Part shown: piece after piece, positions 37,500 through 51,600 of the stretch
Numbering within the stretch: position 1 is the first letter of the stretch
Layout: each line of letters begins with the position of its first letter
Assembly: GCF_029227915.1 (NCBI RefSeq)
Contig: NC_079887.1
Location: forward strand, 3,658,001-3,722,000
Source: Hydractinia symbiolongicarpus
Taxonomy: Eukaryota; Cnidaria; Hydrozoa; Anthoathecata; Hydractiniidae
Reading direction: 5' to 3'
DNA: 64,000 nucleotides
The notes under the pieces: model-generated
What the model was told of the DNA's origin: nothing
What the model saw: only the letters and a program-made list of their open reading frames with translations
Database searches by the model: none
Position numbers and translations under genes: made by a program

Positions 37500-39185
37500 A
37501 CCACTAAAACGCATGAGACTTGTAGTTTTCAAAAATGTTTTCATTTTTGATAAGACGCTGAATAAAAGAAGTTTAATCGCCGGCAAAGGAAAACCTGTGA
37601 TTTCCCGTAAATCCCGGACTCGGCCCGTATAGTCATAAGTACACAAAGAAAGTACCCAGGGAGTAAACTCATTTCCCGAAGGATTTTTTATATTATTATT
37701 TCACCACTAAAGCCCATGAGACTTGTAGTTTTTAAAAATGTTTTCATTTTTGATGAGACGCTGAATAAAAGGAGTTTAATCGCCGGCAAACGAAAACCCG
37801 CCATTTCCCGTAAACCCCGGACTCGGTCCGTATAGTCAAAAGTATACAAAGAAAGTACCCAGTGAGTAAACTCATTTCCCGAACGATTTTTTAAATTATT
37901 TTTTCACCACTAAAACGCATGAGACTTGTAGTTTTTAAAAATGTTTTCATTTTTGATGAGACGCTGAATAAAAGAAGTTTCATCGCCGGCAAACGAAAAC
38001 CTGCGATTTCCCGTAAATCCCGGACTCGGCCCGTATAGTCAAAAGTATACAAAGAAAGTACCCAGGGAGTAAACTCATTTCCTGAACGATTTTTTATATT
38101 ATTTTTTCACCACTAAAACGCATGAGACTTGTAGTTTTTAAAAATGTTTTCATTTTTGATGGGACGCTGAATAAAAGAAGTTTAATCGCCGGCAAACGAA
38201 AACACGCCATTTCCCGTAAACCCCGGACTCGGTCCGTATAGTCAAAAGTATACAAAGAAAGTACCTAGGGAGTAAACTCATTTCCCGAACGATTTTTTAT
38301 ATTATTTTTTCACCACTAAAACGCATGACACTTGTAGTTTTCAAAAATGTTTTCATTTTTGATGGGACGCTGAATAAAAGAAGTTTAATCGCCGGCAAAC
38401 GAAAACCCGCGATTTCCCGTAAATCCCGGACTCAACCCGTATAGTGAAAAGTATACAAAGAAAGTACCCAGGGAGTAAACTCATTTCCCGAACGATTTTT
38501 TAAATTATTTTTTCACCACTAAAACGCATGAGACTTGTAGTTTTCAAAAATGTTTTCATTTTTGTTGGGACGCTGAATGAAAGAGGCTTAATCGCCGACA
38601 AACGAAAACCCGCGATTTCCCGTAAATCCCGGGCTTGGCCGGCATAGTCGAATGTATACAAAGAAAGTACCCAGGGAGTAAACTAATTTCCCGAACGATT
38701 TTTTAAAGTATCTTTTCACCACTTAAACGCATGAGACTTGTAGTTTTCAAAAATGTTTTCATTTTTGATGAGACGTTGAATAAAAGGAGTTTAATCGCCG
38801 GCAAACGAAAACCCGCCATTTCCCGTAAACCCCGCACTCGGTCCGTATAGTCAAAAGTATACAAAGAAAGTACCCAGGGAGTAAACTCATTTCCCGAACG
38901 ATTTTTTAAATTATTTTTTCACGACTAAAACGCATGAGACTTGTAGTTTTCAAAAATGTTTTCATTTTTGATGAGACGCTTAATGCAAGAGGTTTAATCG
39001 CCGGCAGTTTTCAAAAATGTTTTCATTTTTGATGAGACGCTGAATAAAAGAAGTTTAATCGCCGGCAAACGAAAACCTGCGATTTCCCGTAAATCCCGGA
39101 CTCGGTCCGTATAGTGAAATGTATACAAAGAAAGTACCCAGGGAGTAAACTCATTTCCCGAACGATTTTTTAAATTATTTTTTCA
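37500..39185. repeat. 1685-bp HOR unit with chimeric monomer, copy 1
   Basis: GATAAGACG and the following AAAGGAAAACCTGTG monomer at 37551 recur at 39236. The length is eight monomers plus the 61-bp extension. It includes the variant GCATGACACTTG at 38325. Confidence 0.87.
38879..39142. repeat. Chimeric 264-bp monomer, copy 3
   Basis: The same GGCA|GTTTTC junction occurs at 39006/39007, with the same CGCTTAATGCAAGAGG front. It lies over 20 kb from copies 1 and 2, so the block carrying it was copied over distance. Confidence 0.93.
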
Positions 39186-40800
39186 CCACTAAAACGCATG
39201 AGACTTGTAGTTTTCAAAAATGTTTTCATTTTTGATAAGACGCTGAATAAAAGAAGTTTAATCGCCGGCAAAGGAAAACCTGTGATTTCCCGTAAATCCC
39301 GGACTCGGCCCGTATAGTCATAAGTACACAAAGAAAGTACCCAGGGAGTAAACTCATTTCCCGAAGGATTTTTTATATTATTATTTCACCACTAAAGCCC
39401 ATGAGACTTGTAGTTTTTAAAAATGTTTTCATTTTTGATGAGACGCTGAATAAAAGGAGTTTAATCGCCGGCAAACGAAAACCCGCCATTTCCCGTAAAC
39501 CCCGGACTCGGTCCGTATAGTCAAAAGTATACAAAGAAAGTACCCAGTGAGTAAACTCATTTCCCGAACGATTTTTTAAATTATTTTTTCACCACTAAAA
39601 CGCATGAGACTTGTAGTTTTCAAAAATGTTTTCATTTTTGATGAGACGCTGAATAAAAGAAGTTTCATCGCCGGCAAACGAAAACCTGCGATTTCCCGTA
39701 AATCCCGGACTCGGCCCGTATAGTCAAAAGTATACAAAGAAAGTACCCAGGGAGTAAACTCATTTCCTGAACGATTTTTTATATTATTTTTTCACCACTA
39801 AAACGCATGAGACTTGTAGTTTTTAAAAATGTTTTCATTTTTGATGGGACGCTGAATAAAAGAAGTTTAATCGCCGGCAAACGAAAACACGCCATTTCCC
39901 GTAAACCCCGGACTCGGTCCGTATAGTCAAAAGTATACAAAGAAAGTACCCAGGGAGTAAACTCATTTCCCGAACGATTTTTTATATTATTTTTTCACCA
40001 CTAAAACGCATGATACTTGTAGTTTTCAAAAATGTTTTCATTTTTGATGGGACGCTGAATAAAAGAAGTTTAATCGCCGGCAAACGAAAACCCGCGATTT
40101 CCCGTAAATCCCGGACTCAACCCGTATAGTGAAAAGTATACAAAGAAAGTACCCAGGGAGTAAACTCATTTCCCGAACGATTTTTTAAATTATTTTTTCA
40201 CCACTAAAACGCATGAGACTTGTAGTTTTCAAAAATGTTTTCATTTTTGTTGGGACGCTGAATGAAAGAGGCTTAATCGCCGACAAACGAAAACCCGCGA
40301 TTTCCCGTAAATCCCGGGCTTGGCCGGCATAGTCGAATGTATACAAAGAAAGTACACAGGGAGTAAACTAATTTCCCGAACGATTTTTTAAAGTATCTTT
40401 TCACCACTTAAACGCATGAGACTTGTAGTTTTCAAAAATGTTTTCATTTTTGATGAGACGTTGAATAAAAGGAGTTTAATCGCCGGCAAACGAAAACCCG
40501 CCATTTCCCGTAAACCCCGCACTCGGTCCGTATAGTCAAAAGTATACAAAGAAAGTACCCAGGGAGTAAACTCATTTCCCGAACGATTTTTTAAATTATT
40601 TTTTCACCACTAAAACGCATGAGACTTGTAGTTTTCAAAAATGTTTTCATTTTTGATGAGACGCTTAATGCAAGAGGTTTAATCGCCGGCAGTTTTCAAA
40701 AATGTTTTCATTTTTGATGAGACGCTGAATAAAAGAAGTTTAATCGCCGGCAAACGAAAACCTGCGATTTCCCGTAAATCCCGGACTCGGCTCGTATAGT
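39186..40800. repeat. 1685-bp HOR unit with chimeric monomer, copy 2
   Basis: A near-exact repeat of the previous unit. It has GCATGATACTTG near 40010 where copy 1 has GCATGACACTTG, and a different end after the chimeric monomer (GGCTCGTATAGTC rather than GGTCCGTATAGTG). Confidence 0.87.
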
Positions 40801-40827
40801 CAAAAGTATACAAAGAAAGTACCCAGG
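40564..40827. repeat. Chimeric 264-bp monomer, copy 4
   Basis: The same junction at 40691/40692, 1685 bp after copy 3, in the second of two tandem 1685-bp units. Confidence 0.93.
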
Positions 40828-43461
40828 GAGTAAACTCATTTTCCAAACGATTTTTTATATTATTTTTTCACCACTAAAACGCATGAGACTTGTAGTTTTC
40901 AAAAATGTTTTCATTTTTGTTGGGACGCTGAATGAAACAGGTTTAATCGCCGGCAAACGAAAACACGCGACTTCCCGTAAATCCCGGACTCGGCCCGTAT
41001 AGTCAAAAGTATACAAAGAAAATACCCAGGGAGTAAACTCATTTCTAAAACGATTTTTTAAAGTATCTTTTCACCACTAAAACGCATGAGACTTGTAGTT
41101 TTCAAAAATGTTTCCATTTTTGATGAGACGCTGAATAAAAGAAGTTTAATCGCCGGCAAACGAAAACCCGCCATTTCTCGTAAACCCCGGACTCGGCCCG
41201 TATAGTCAAAAGTATACAAAGAAAGTACCCAGGGAGTAAACTCATTTCCCGAACGATTTTTTATATCATTTTTTCACCACTAAAACGCATGAGACTTGTA
41301 GTTTTTAAAAATGTTTTCATTTTTGATGGGACGCTGAATAAAAGAAGTTTAATCGCCGGCAAACGAAAACCCGCGATTTCCCGTAAATCCCGGACTCAAC
41401 CCGTATAGTGAAAAGTATACAAAGAAAGTACCCAGGGAGTAAACTCATTTCCCGAACGATTTTTTAAATTATTTTTTCACCGCTAAAACGCATGAGACTT
41501 GTAGTTTTCAAAAATGTTTTCATTTTTGTTGGGACGCTGAAGAGGCTTAATCGCCGACAAACGAAAACCCGCGATTTCCCGTAAATCCCGGGCTTGGCCC
41601 GCATAGTCGAATGTATACAAAGAAAGTACCCAGGGAGTAAACTAATTTCCCGAACGATTTTTTAAAGTATCTTTTCACCACTAAAACGCATGAGACTTGT
41701 AGTTTTTAAAAATGTTTTCATTTTTAATGAGACGCTGAATAAAAGAAGTTTAATCGCCGGCAAACGAAAACCTGCCATTTCCCGTAAACCCCGGACTCGG
41801 GCCGTATAGTCAAAAGTATACAAAGAAAGTACCCAGGGAGTAAACTCATTTCCCGAACGATTTTTTATATCATTTTTTCACCACTAAAACGCATGAGACT
41901 TGTAGTTTTCAAAAAGGTTTTCATTTTTGATGGGACGCTGAATAAAAGAAGTTTAATCGCCGGCAAACGAAAACCCGCGATTTCCCGTAAATCCCGGACT
42001 CAACCCGTATAGTGAAAAGTATACAAAGAAAGTACCCCGGGAGTAAACTCATTTCCCGAACGATTTTTTAAATTATTTTTTCACCACTAAAACGCATGAG
42101 ACTTGTAGTTTTCAAAAATGTTTTCATTTTTGATGAGACGCTTAATGAAAGAGGTTTAATCGCCGGCAAACGAAAACCCGCGATTTCCCGTAAATCCCGG
42201 GTTTGGCCCGTATAGTCGAATGTATACAAAGAAAGTACCTTGTGAGTAAACTCATTTCCAAAACGATTTTTTAAAGTATCTTTTCACCACTAAAACGCAT
42301 GAGACTTGAAGTTTTCAGAAATTTTTTCATTTTTGATGAGACGCTTAATGAAAGTGGTTTAATCGCCGGCAAACGAAAACCCGCGATTTCCCGTAAATCC
42401 CAGGTTTGGCCCGTATAGTCGAATGTATACAAAGAAAGTACCCTGTGAGTAAACTCATTTCCAAAACGATTTATTAAAGTATCTTTTCACCACTAAAACG
42501 CATGAGACTTGTAGTTTTCAAAAATGTTTTCATTTTTGATGAGACGCTGAATAAAAGAAGTTTAATCGCCGGCAAACGAAAACCCGCCATTTCCCGTAAA
42601 CCCCGGACTCGGCCCGTATAGTCAAAAGTATACAAAGAAAGTACCCAGGGAGTAAACTCATTTCCCGAACGATTTTTTATATTATTTTTTCACCACTAAA
42701 ACGCATGAGACTTGTAGTTTTCAAAAATGTTTTCATTTTTGATGGGACGCTGAATAAAAGAAGTTTATTCGCCGGCAAACGAAAACCCGCGATTTCCCGT
42801 AAATCCCAGGTTTGGCCCGTATAGTCGAATGTATACAAAGAAAGTACCCTGTGAGTAAACTCATTTCCAAAACGATTTTTTAAAGTATCTTTTCACCACT
42901 AAAACGCATGAGACTTGTAGTTTTCAAAAATGTTTTCATTTTTGATGAGACGCTGAATAAAAGAAGTTTAATCGCCGGCAAACGAAAACCCGCCATTTCC
43001 CGTAAACCCTGGACTCGGCCCGTATAGTCAAAAGTATACAAAGAAAGTACCCAGGGAGTAAACTCATTTCCCGAACGATTTCTTATATTATTTTTTCACC
43101 ACTAAAACGCATGAGACTTGTAGTTTTCAAAAATGTTTTCATTTTTGATGGGACGCTGAATAAAAGAAGTTTAATCGCCGGCAAACGAAAACCCGCGATT
43201 TCCCGTAAACCCCGGACTCGGTCCGTATAGTCAAAAGTATACAAAGAAAGTACCCAGGGAGTAAACTCATTTCCAGAACGATTTTTTAAATTATCTTTTC
43301 ACCACTAAAACGCATGAGACTTGTAGTTTTCAAAAATGTTTTCATTTTTGATGAGACGTTGAATAAAAGGAGTTTAATCGCCGGCAAACGAAAACCCGCC
43401 ATTTCCCGTAAACCCCGCACTCGGTCCGTATAGTCAAAAGTATACAAAGAAAGTACCCAGG
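40801..43461. repeat. Block copied from (or to) 17.9-20.5 kb
   Basis: This is the distal partner of the 17885-20505 segment, at offsets of 23057 to 22850 bp. It carries one more monomer near 42780-42980. One monomer near 41530 has a 6-bp deletion (GACGCTGAAGAGG instead of GACGCTGAATGAAAGAGG). Confidence 0.83.
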
Positions 43462-43726
43462 GAGTAAACTCATTTCCCGAACGATTTTTTAAATTATTTT
43501 TTCACCACTAAAACGCATGAGACTTGTAGTTTTCAAAAATGTTTTAATTTTTGATGAGACGCTTAATGCAAGAGGTTTAATCGCCGGCAGTTTTCAAAAA
43601 TGTTTTCATTTTTGATGAGACGCTGAATAAAAGAAGTTTAATCGCCGGCAAACGAAAACCTGCGATTTCCCGTAAATCCCGGACTCGGTCCGTATAGTGA
43701 AATGTATACAAAGAAAGTACCAAGGG
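43462..43726. repeat. Chimeric monomer, copy 5 (265 bp)
   Basis: The same junction at 43589/43590. It is one base longer because it ends CCAAGGG where the others have CCCAGG. It is followed by the same monomers as copy 3. Confidence 0.92.
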
Positions 43727-45640
43727 GAGTAAACTCATTTCCCGAACGATTTTTTAAATTATTTTTTCACCACTAAAACGCATGAGACTTGTAGTTTTCA
43801 AAAATGTTTTCATTTTTGATAAGACGCTGAATTAAAGAAGTTTAATCGCCGGCAAAGGAAAACCTGTGATTTCCCGTAAATCCCGGACTCGGCCCGTATA
43901 GTCATAAGTACACAAAGAAAGTACCCAGGGAGTAAACTCATTTCCCGAAGGATTTTTTATATTATTATTTCACCACTAAAGCCCATGAGACTTGTAGTTT
44001 TTAAAAATGTTTTCATTTTTGATGAGACGCTGAATAAAAGGAGTTTAATCGCCGGCAAACGAAAACCCGCCATTTCCCGTAAACCCCGGACTCGGTCCGT
44101 ATAGTCAAAAGTATACAAAGAAAGTACCCAGTGAGTAAACTCATTTCCCGAACGATTTTTTAAATTATTTTTTCACCACTAAAACGCATGAGACTTGTAG
44201 TTTTCAAAAATGTTTTCATTTTTGATGAGACGCTGAATAAAAGAAGTTTCATCGCCGGCAAACGAAAACCTGCGATTTCCCGTAAATCCCGGACTCGGCC
44301 CGTATAGTCAAAAGTATACAAAGAAAGTACCCAGGGAGTAAACTCATTTCCTGAACGATTTTTTATATTATTTTTTCACCACTAAAACGCATGAGACTTG
44401 TAGTTTTTAAAAATGTTTTCATTTTTGATGGGACGCTGAATAAAAGAAGTTTAATCGCCGGCAAACGAAAACACGCCATTTCCCGTAAACCCCGGACTCG
44501 GTCCGTATAGTCAAAAGTATACAAAGAAAGTACCCACGGAGTAAACTCATTTCCCGAACGATTTTTTATATTATTTTTTCACCACTAAAACGCATGACAC
44601 TTGTAGTTTTCAAAAATGTTTTCATTTTTGATGGGACGCTGAATAAAAGAAGTTTAATCGCCGGCAAACGAAAACCCGCGATTTCCCGTAAATCCCGGAC
44701 TCAACCCGTATAGTGAAAAGTATACAAAGAAAGTACCCAGGGAGTAAACTCATTTCCCGAACGATTTTTTAAATTATTTTTTCATCACTAAAATGCATGA
44801 GACTTGTAGTTTTCAAAAATGTTTTCATTTTTGTTGGGACGCTGAATGAAAGAGGCTTAATCGCCGGCAAACGAAAACCTGCGATTTCCCGTAAATCCCG
44901 GACTCGGCCCGTATAGTCAAAAGTATACAAAGAAAGTACCCAGGGAGTAAACTCATTTTCCGAACGATTTTTTATATTATTTTTTCACCACTAAAACGCA
45001 TGAGACTTGTAGTTTTCAAAAATGTTTTCATTTTTGTTGGGACGCTGAATGAAACAGGTTTAATCGCCGGCAAACGAAAACACGCGACTTCCCGTAAATC
45101 CCGGACTCGGCCCGTATAGTCAAAAGTATACAAAGAAAATACCCAGGGAGTAAACTCATTTCTAAAACGATTTTTTAAAGTATCTTTTCACCACTAAAAC
45201 GCATGAGACTTGTAGTTTTCAAAAATGTTTCCATTTTTGATGAGACGCTGAATAAAAGAAGTTTAATCGCCGGCAAACGAAAACCCGCCATTTCTCGTAA
45301 ACCCCGGACTCGGCCCGTATAGTCAAAAGTATACAAAGAAAGTACCCAGGGAGTAAACTCATTTCCCGAACGATTTTTTATAACATTTTTTCACCACTAA
45401 AACGCATGAGACTTGTAGTTTTCAAAAATGTTTTCATTTTTGATGGGACGCTGAATAAAAGAAGTTTAATTGCCGGCAAACGAAAACCCGCGATTTCCCG
45501 TAAATCCCGGACTCAACCCGTATAGTGAAAAGTATACAAAGAAAGTACCCAGGGAGTAAACTCATTTCCCGAACGATTTTTTAAATTATTTTTTCACCGC
45601 TAAAACGCATGAGACTTGTAGTTTTCAAAAATGTTTTCAT
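43727..45640. repeat. Mosaic of the 37.5-kb unit and the 40.7-kb block
   Basis: From about 43770 to 44860 the order matches 37.5-38.6 kb (TAAGACG at 37551/43820, GCATGACACTTG near 44590). Within the GTTGGGACG / GGCTTAATCG monomer near 44860 it switches to the 40745-41485 sequence at an offset of 4117 bp (GAAACAGG at 40934/45051, CCATTTCTCG at 41171/45288). The switch point lies inside a monomer. Confidence 0.8.
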
Positions 45641-48600
45641 TTTTGATGAGACGCTGAATAAAAGAAGTTTCATCGCCGGCAAGCGAAAATCTGCGATTTC
45701 CCGTAAATCCCGGACTCGGCCCGTATAGTCAAAAGTATACAAAGAAAGTACCCAGGGAGTAAACTCTTTTCACGAACGATTTTTTATATTATTTTTTCAC
45801 TACTAAAACGCATGAGACTTGTAGTTTTCAAAAATGTTTTCATTTTTGATGGGACGCTGAATAAAAGAAGTTTAATCGCCGGCAAACGAAAACCCGCGAT
45901 TTCCCGTAAACCCCGGACTCGGTCCGTATAGTCAAAAGTACACAAAGAAAGTACCCAGGGAGTAAACTCATTTCCCGAAGGATTTTTTTTATTATTATTT
46001 CACCACTAAAGCCCATGAGACTTGTAGTTTTTAAAAATGTTTTCATTTTTGATGAGACGCTGAATAAAAGGAGTTTAATCGCCGGCAAACGAAAACCCGC
46101 CATTTCCCGTAAACCCCGGACTCGGTCCGTATTGTCAAAAGTATACAAAGAAAGTACCCAGTGAGTAAACTCATTTCCCGAACGATTTTTCAAATTATTT
46201 TTTCACCACTAAAACGCATGAGACTTGTAGTTTTCAAAAACGTTTTCATTTTTGATGAGACGCTGAATAAAAGAAGTTTCATCGCCGGCAAACGAAAACC
46301 TGCGATTTCCCGTAAATCCCGGACTCGGCCGGTATAGTCAAAAGTATACAAAGAAAGTACCCAGGGAGTAAACTCATTTCCTGAACGATTTTTTATAATA
46401 TTTTTTCACCACTAAAACGCATGAGACTTGTAGTTTTTAAAAATGTTTTCATTTTTGATGGGACGCTGAATAAAAGAAGTTTAATCGCCGGCAAACGAAA
46501 ACACGCCATTTCCCGTAAACCCCGGACTCGGTCCGTATATTTAAAAGTATGCAAAGAAAGTACCCAGGGAGTAAACTCATTTCCAGAACGATTTTTTAAA
46601 TTATCTTTTCACCACTAAAACGCATGAGACTTGTAGTTTTCAAAAATGTTTTCATTTTTGATGAGACGCTGAATAAAAGAAGTTTAATCGCCGGCAAAGG
46701 AAAACCTGTGATTTCCGGTAAATCCCGGACTCGGCCCGTATAGTCATAAGTACACAAAGAAAGTACCCAGGGAGTAAACTCATTTCCCGAACGATTTTTT
46801 ATATTATTATTTCACCACTAAAGCCCATGAGACTTGTAGTTTTTAAAAATGTTTTCATTTTTGATGAGACGCTGAATAAAAGGAGTTTAATCGCCGGCAA
46901 ACGAAAACCCGCCATTTCCCGTAAACTTCGGACTCGGTCCGTATAGTCAAAAGTATGCAAAGAAAGTACCCAGGGAGTAAACTCATTTCCCGAACGATTT
47001 TTTATATTATTTTTTTCACCACTAAAACGCATGAGACTTGTAGTTTTTAAAAATGTTTTCATTTTTGATGGGACGCTGAATAAAAGAAGTTTAATCGCCG
47101 GCAAACGAAAACCCGCCATTTCCCGTAAACCCCGGACTCGGTCCGTATAGTCAAAAGTATACAAAGAAAGTACCCAGGGAGTAAACTCATTTCCCGAACG
47201 ATTTTTTAAATTATTTTTTCAACACTAAAACGCATGAGACTTGTAGTTTTTAAAAATGTTTTCATTTTTGATCAGACGCTGAATAAAAGAAGTTTCATCG
47301 CCGGCAAACGAAAATCTGCGTTTTCCTGTAAATCCCGGACTCGGCCCGTATAGTCAAAAGTATACAAAGAAAGTACCCAGGGAGTAAACTTTTTTCCCGA
47401 ACGATTTTTTATATTATTTTTTCACTACTAAAACGCATGAGACTTGTAGTTTTTAAAAATGTTTTCATTTTTGATGGGACGCTAAATAAAAGAAGTTTAA
47501 TCGCCGGCAAACGAAAACCCGCGATTTCCCGTAAATCCCGGACTCGGCCCGTATAGTCAAAAGTATACAAAGAAAGTACCCAGGGAGTAAACTCATTTCC
47601 CGAACGATTTTTTAATTTTTTTTTTCACCATTAAAACGCATGAGACTTGTAGTTTTCAAAAATGTTTTCATTTTTGATAAGACGCTAAATAAACGAAGTT
47701 TCATTGCCGGCAAACGAAAACCTGCGATTTCCCGTAAATCCCGGACTCGGCCCGTATAGTCAAAAGTATACAAAGAAAGTACCCAGGAAGTAAACTCATT
47801 TCCCGAACGATTTTTTATATTATTTTTTCACTACTAAAACGCATGAGACTTGTAGTTTTTAAAAATGTTTTCATTTTTGATGAGACGCTGAATAAAAGAA
47901 GTTTCATTGCCGGCAAACGAAAACCTGCGATTTCCCGTAAATCCCGGACTCGGCCCGTATAGTCAAAAGTATACAAAGAAAGTAACCAGGGAGTAAACTC
48001 ATTTTCTGAACGATTTTTTATATTATTTTTTCACCACTAAAACGCATGAGACTTGTAGTTTTCAAAAATGTTTTCATTTTTGTTGGGACGCTGAATAAAA
48101 GAAGTTTTATCGCCGGCAAACGAAAACCCGCCATTTCCCGTAAACCCCGGACTCGGTCCGTATAGTGAAAAGTATACAAAGACAGTACCCAGGGAGTAAA
48201 CTCATTTCCAGAACGATTTTTTAAATTATCTTTTCACCACTAAAACGCATGAGACTTGTAGTTTTCAAAAATGTTTTCATTTTTGATGAGACGCTGAATA
48301 AAAGAAGTTTAATCGCCGGCATAGGAAAACCTGCGGTTTCCCGTAAATCCCGGAATCGGCCCGTATAGTCATAAGTACACAAAGAAAGTACCCAGGGAGT
48401 AAACTCATTTCCCGAACGATTTTTTATATTATTATTTCACCACTAAAGCCCATGAGACTTGTAGTTTTTAAAAATGTTTTCATTTTTGATGAGACGCTGA
48501 ATAAAAGGAGTTTAATCGCCGGCAAACGAAAACCCGCCATTTCCCGTAAACCCCGGACTCGGTCCGTATATTCAAAAGTATACAAAGAAAGTACCCAGGG

Positions 48601-51600
48601 AGTAAACTCATTTCCCGAACGATTTTTTAAATTATTTTTTCACCACTAAAACGCATGAGACTTGTAGTTTTCAAAAATGTTTTCATTTTTGATGTGACGC
48701 TGAATAAAAGAAGTTTCATCGCCGGCAAACGAAAATCTGCGATTTCCCGTAAATCCCGGACTCGGTCCGTATAGTGAAAAGTATACAAAGACAGTACCCA
48801 GGGAGTAAACTCATTTCCAGAACGATTTTTTAAATTATCTTTTCACCACTAAAACGCATGAGACTTGTAGTTCTCAAAAATGTTTTCATTTTTGATGAGA
48901 CGCTGAATAAAAGAAGTTTAATCGCCGGCATAGGAAAACCTGCGGTTTCCCGTAAATCCCGGAATCGGCCCGTATAGTCATAAGTACACAAAGAAAGTAC
49001 CCAGGGAGTAAACTCAGTTCCCGAACGATTTTTTATATTATTACTTCACCACTAAAGCCCATGAGACTTGTAGTTTTTAAAAATGTTTTCATTTTTGATG
49101 AGACGCTGAATAAAAGAAGTTTAATCGCCGGCAAAGGAAAACCTGTGATTTCCGGTAAATCCCGGACTCGGCCCGTATAGTCATAAGTACACAAAGAAAG
49201 TACCCAGGGAGTAAACTCATTTCCCGAACGATTTTTTATATTATTATTTCACCACTAAAGCCCATGAGACTTGTAGTTTTTAAAAATGTTTTCATTTTTG
49301 ATGAGACGCTGAATAAAAGGAGTTTAATCGCCGGCAAACGAAAACCCGCCATTTCCCGTAAACTTCGGACTCGGTCCGTATAGTCAAAAGTATGCAAAGA
49401 AAGTACCCAGGGAGTAAACTCATTTCCCGAACGATTTTTTAAATTATTTTTTCACCACTAAAACGCATGAGCCTTGTAGTTTTCAAAAATGTTTTCATTT
49501 TTGATGTGACGCTGAGTAAAAGAAGTTTCATCGCCGGCAAACGAAAATCTGCGATTTCCCGTAAATCCCGGACTCGGCCCGTATAGTCAAAAGTATACAA
49601 AGAAAGTACCCAGGGAGTAAACTCTTTTCCCGAACGATTCTTTATATTATTTTTTCACTACTAAAACGCATGAGACTTGTAGTTTTTAAAAATATTTTCA
49701 TTTTTGATGGGACGCTAAATAAAAGAAGTTTAATCACTGGCAAACGAAAACCCGCGATTTCCCGTAAATCCCGGACTCGGCCCGTATAGTCAAAAGTATA
49801 CAAAGAAAGTACCCAGGGAGTAAAGTCATTTCCCGAACGATTTTTTAAATTATTTTTTCACCACTAAAACGCATGAGACTTGTAGTTTTCAAAAATGTTT
49901 TCATTTTTGATGAGACGCTTAATGAAAGAGGTTTAATCGCCGGCAAACGAAAACCCGCGATTTCCCGTAAATCCCGGACTCGGTCCGTATAGTCAAAAGT
50001 ATACAAAGAAAGTACCCAGGGAGTAAACTCATTTCCCGAACGATTTTTTAAATTATTTTTTCACCACTAAAACGCATGAGACTTGTAGTTTTCAAAAATG
50101 TTTTCATTTTTGATGTGACGCTGAATAAAAGAAGTTTCATCGCCGGCAAACGAAAATCTGCGATTTCCCGTAAATCCCGGACTCGGCCCGTATAGTCAAA
50201 AGTATACAAAGAAAGTACCCAGGAAGTAAAGTCATTTCCCGAACGATTTTTTAAATTATTTTTTCACCACTAAAACGCATGAGACTTGTAGTTTTCAAAA
50301 ATGTTTTCATTTTTGATGAGACCCTTAATGAAAGAGGTTTAATCGCCGGCAAACGAAAACCCGCGATTTCCCGTAAATCCCGGACTCGGCCCGTTTAGTC
50401 AAAAGTATACAAAGAAAGTACCCAGGGAGTAAAGTCATTTCCCGAACGATTTTTTAAATTATTTTTTCACCACTAAAACGCATGAGACTTGTAGTTTTCA
50501 AAAATGTTTTCATTTTTGATGAGACGCTTAATGAAAGAGGTTTAATCGCTGGCAAACGAAAACCCGCGATTTCCCGTAAATCCCGGACTCGGCCCGTATA
50601 GTCAAAAGTATACAAAGAAAGTACCCAGGGAGTAAACTCATTTCCCGAACGATTTTTTAAATTATTTTTTCACCACTAAAACGCATGAGACTTGTAGTTT
50701 TCAAAAATGTTTTCATTTTTGATGAGACGCTTAATGAAAGAGGTTTAATCGCCGGCAAACGAAAACCTGCGATTTCCCGTAAATCCCAGACTCGGCCCGT
50801 ATAGTCAAAAGTGTACAAAGAAAGTACCCAGGGAGTAAACTCATTTCCCGAACGATTTTTTATATTATTTTTTCACCACTAAAACGCATGAGACTTGTAG
50901 TTTTTAAAAATGTTTCCATTTTTGATGGGACGCTGAATAAATGAAGTTTAATCGCTGGCAAACGAAAACCCACCATTTCCCGTAAACCCCGGACTCGGTC
51001 CGTATAGTGAAATGTATACAAAGAAAGTACCCAAGGAGTAAACTCATTTCCAGAACGATTTTTAAATTATCTTTTCACCACTAAAACGCATGAGACTTGT
51101 AGTTTTCAAAAATGTTTTCATTTTTGATGAGACGCTGAATAAAAGAAGTTTAATCGCCGGCATAGGAAAACCTGCGGTTTCCCGTAAATTCCGGACTCGG
51201 CCCGTATAGTCATAAGTACACAAAAAAAGTACCCAGGGAGTAAACTCATTTCCCGAACGATTTTTTATATTATTTCACCACTAAAGCCCATGAGACTTGT
51301 AGTTTTTAAAAATGTTTTCATTTTTGATGAGACGCTGAATAAAAGGAGTTTAATCGCCGGCAAACGAAAACCCGCCATTTCCCGTAAACCCCGGACTCGG
51401 TCCGTATAGTCAAAAGTATACAAAGAAAGTACCCAGGGAGTAAACTCATTTCCCGAACGATTTTTTAAATTATTTTTTCACCACTAAAACGCATGAGACT
51501 TGTAGTTTTCAAAAATGTTTTCATTTTTGATGAGACGCTGAATAAAAGAAGTTTCATCGCCGGCAAACGAAAATCTGCGATTTCCCGTAAATCCCGGACT

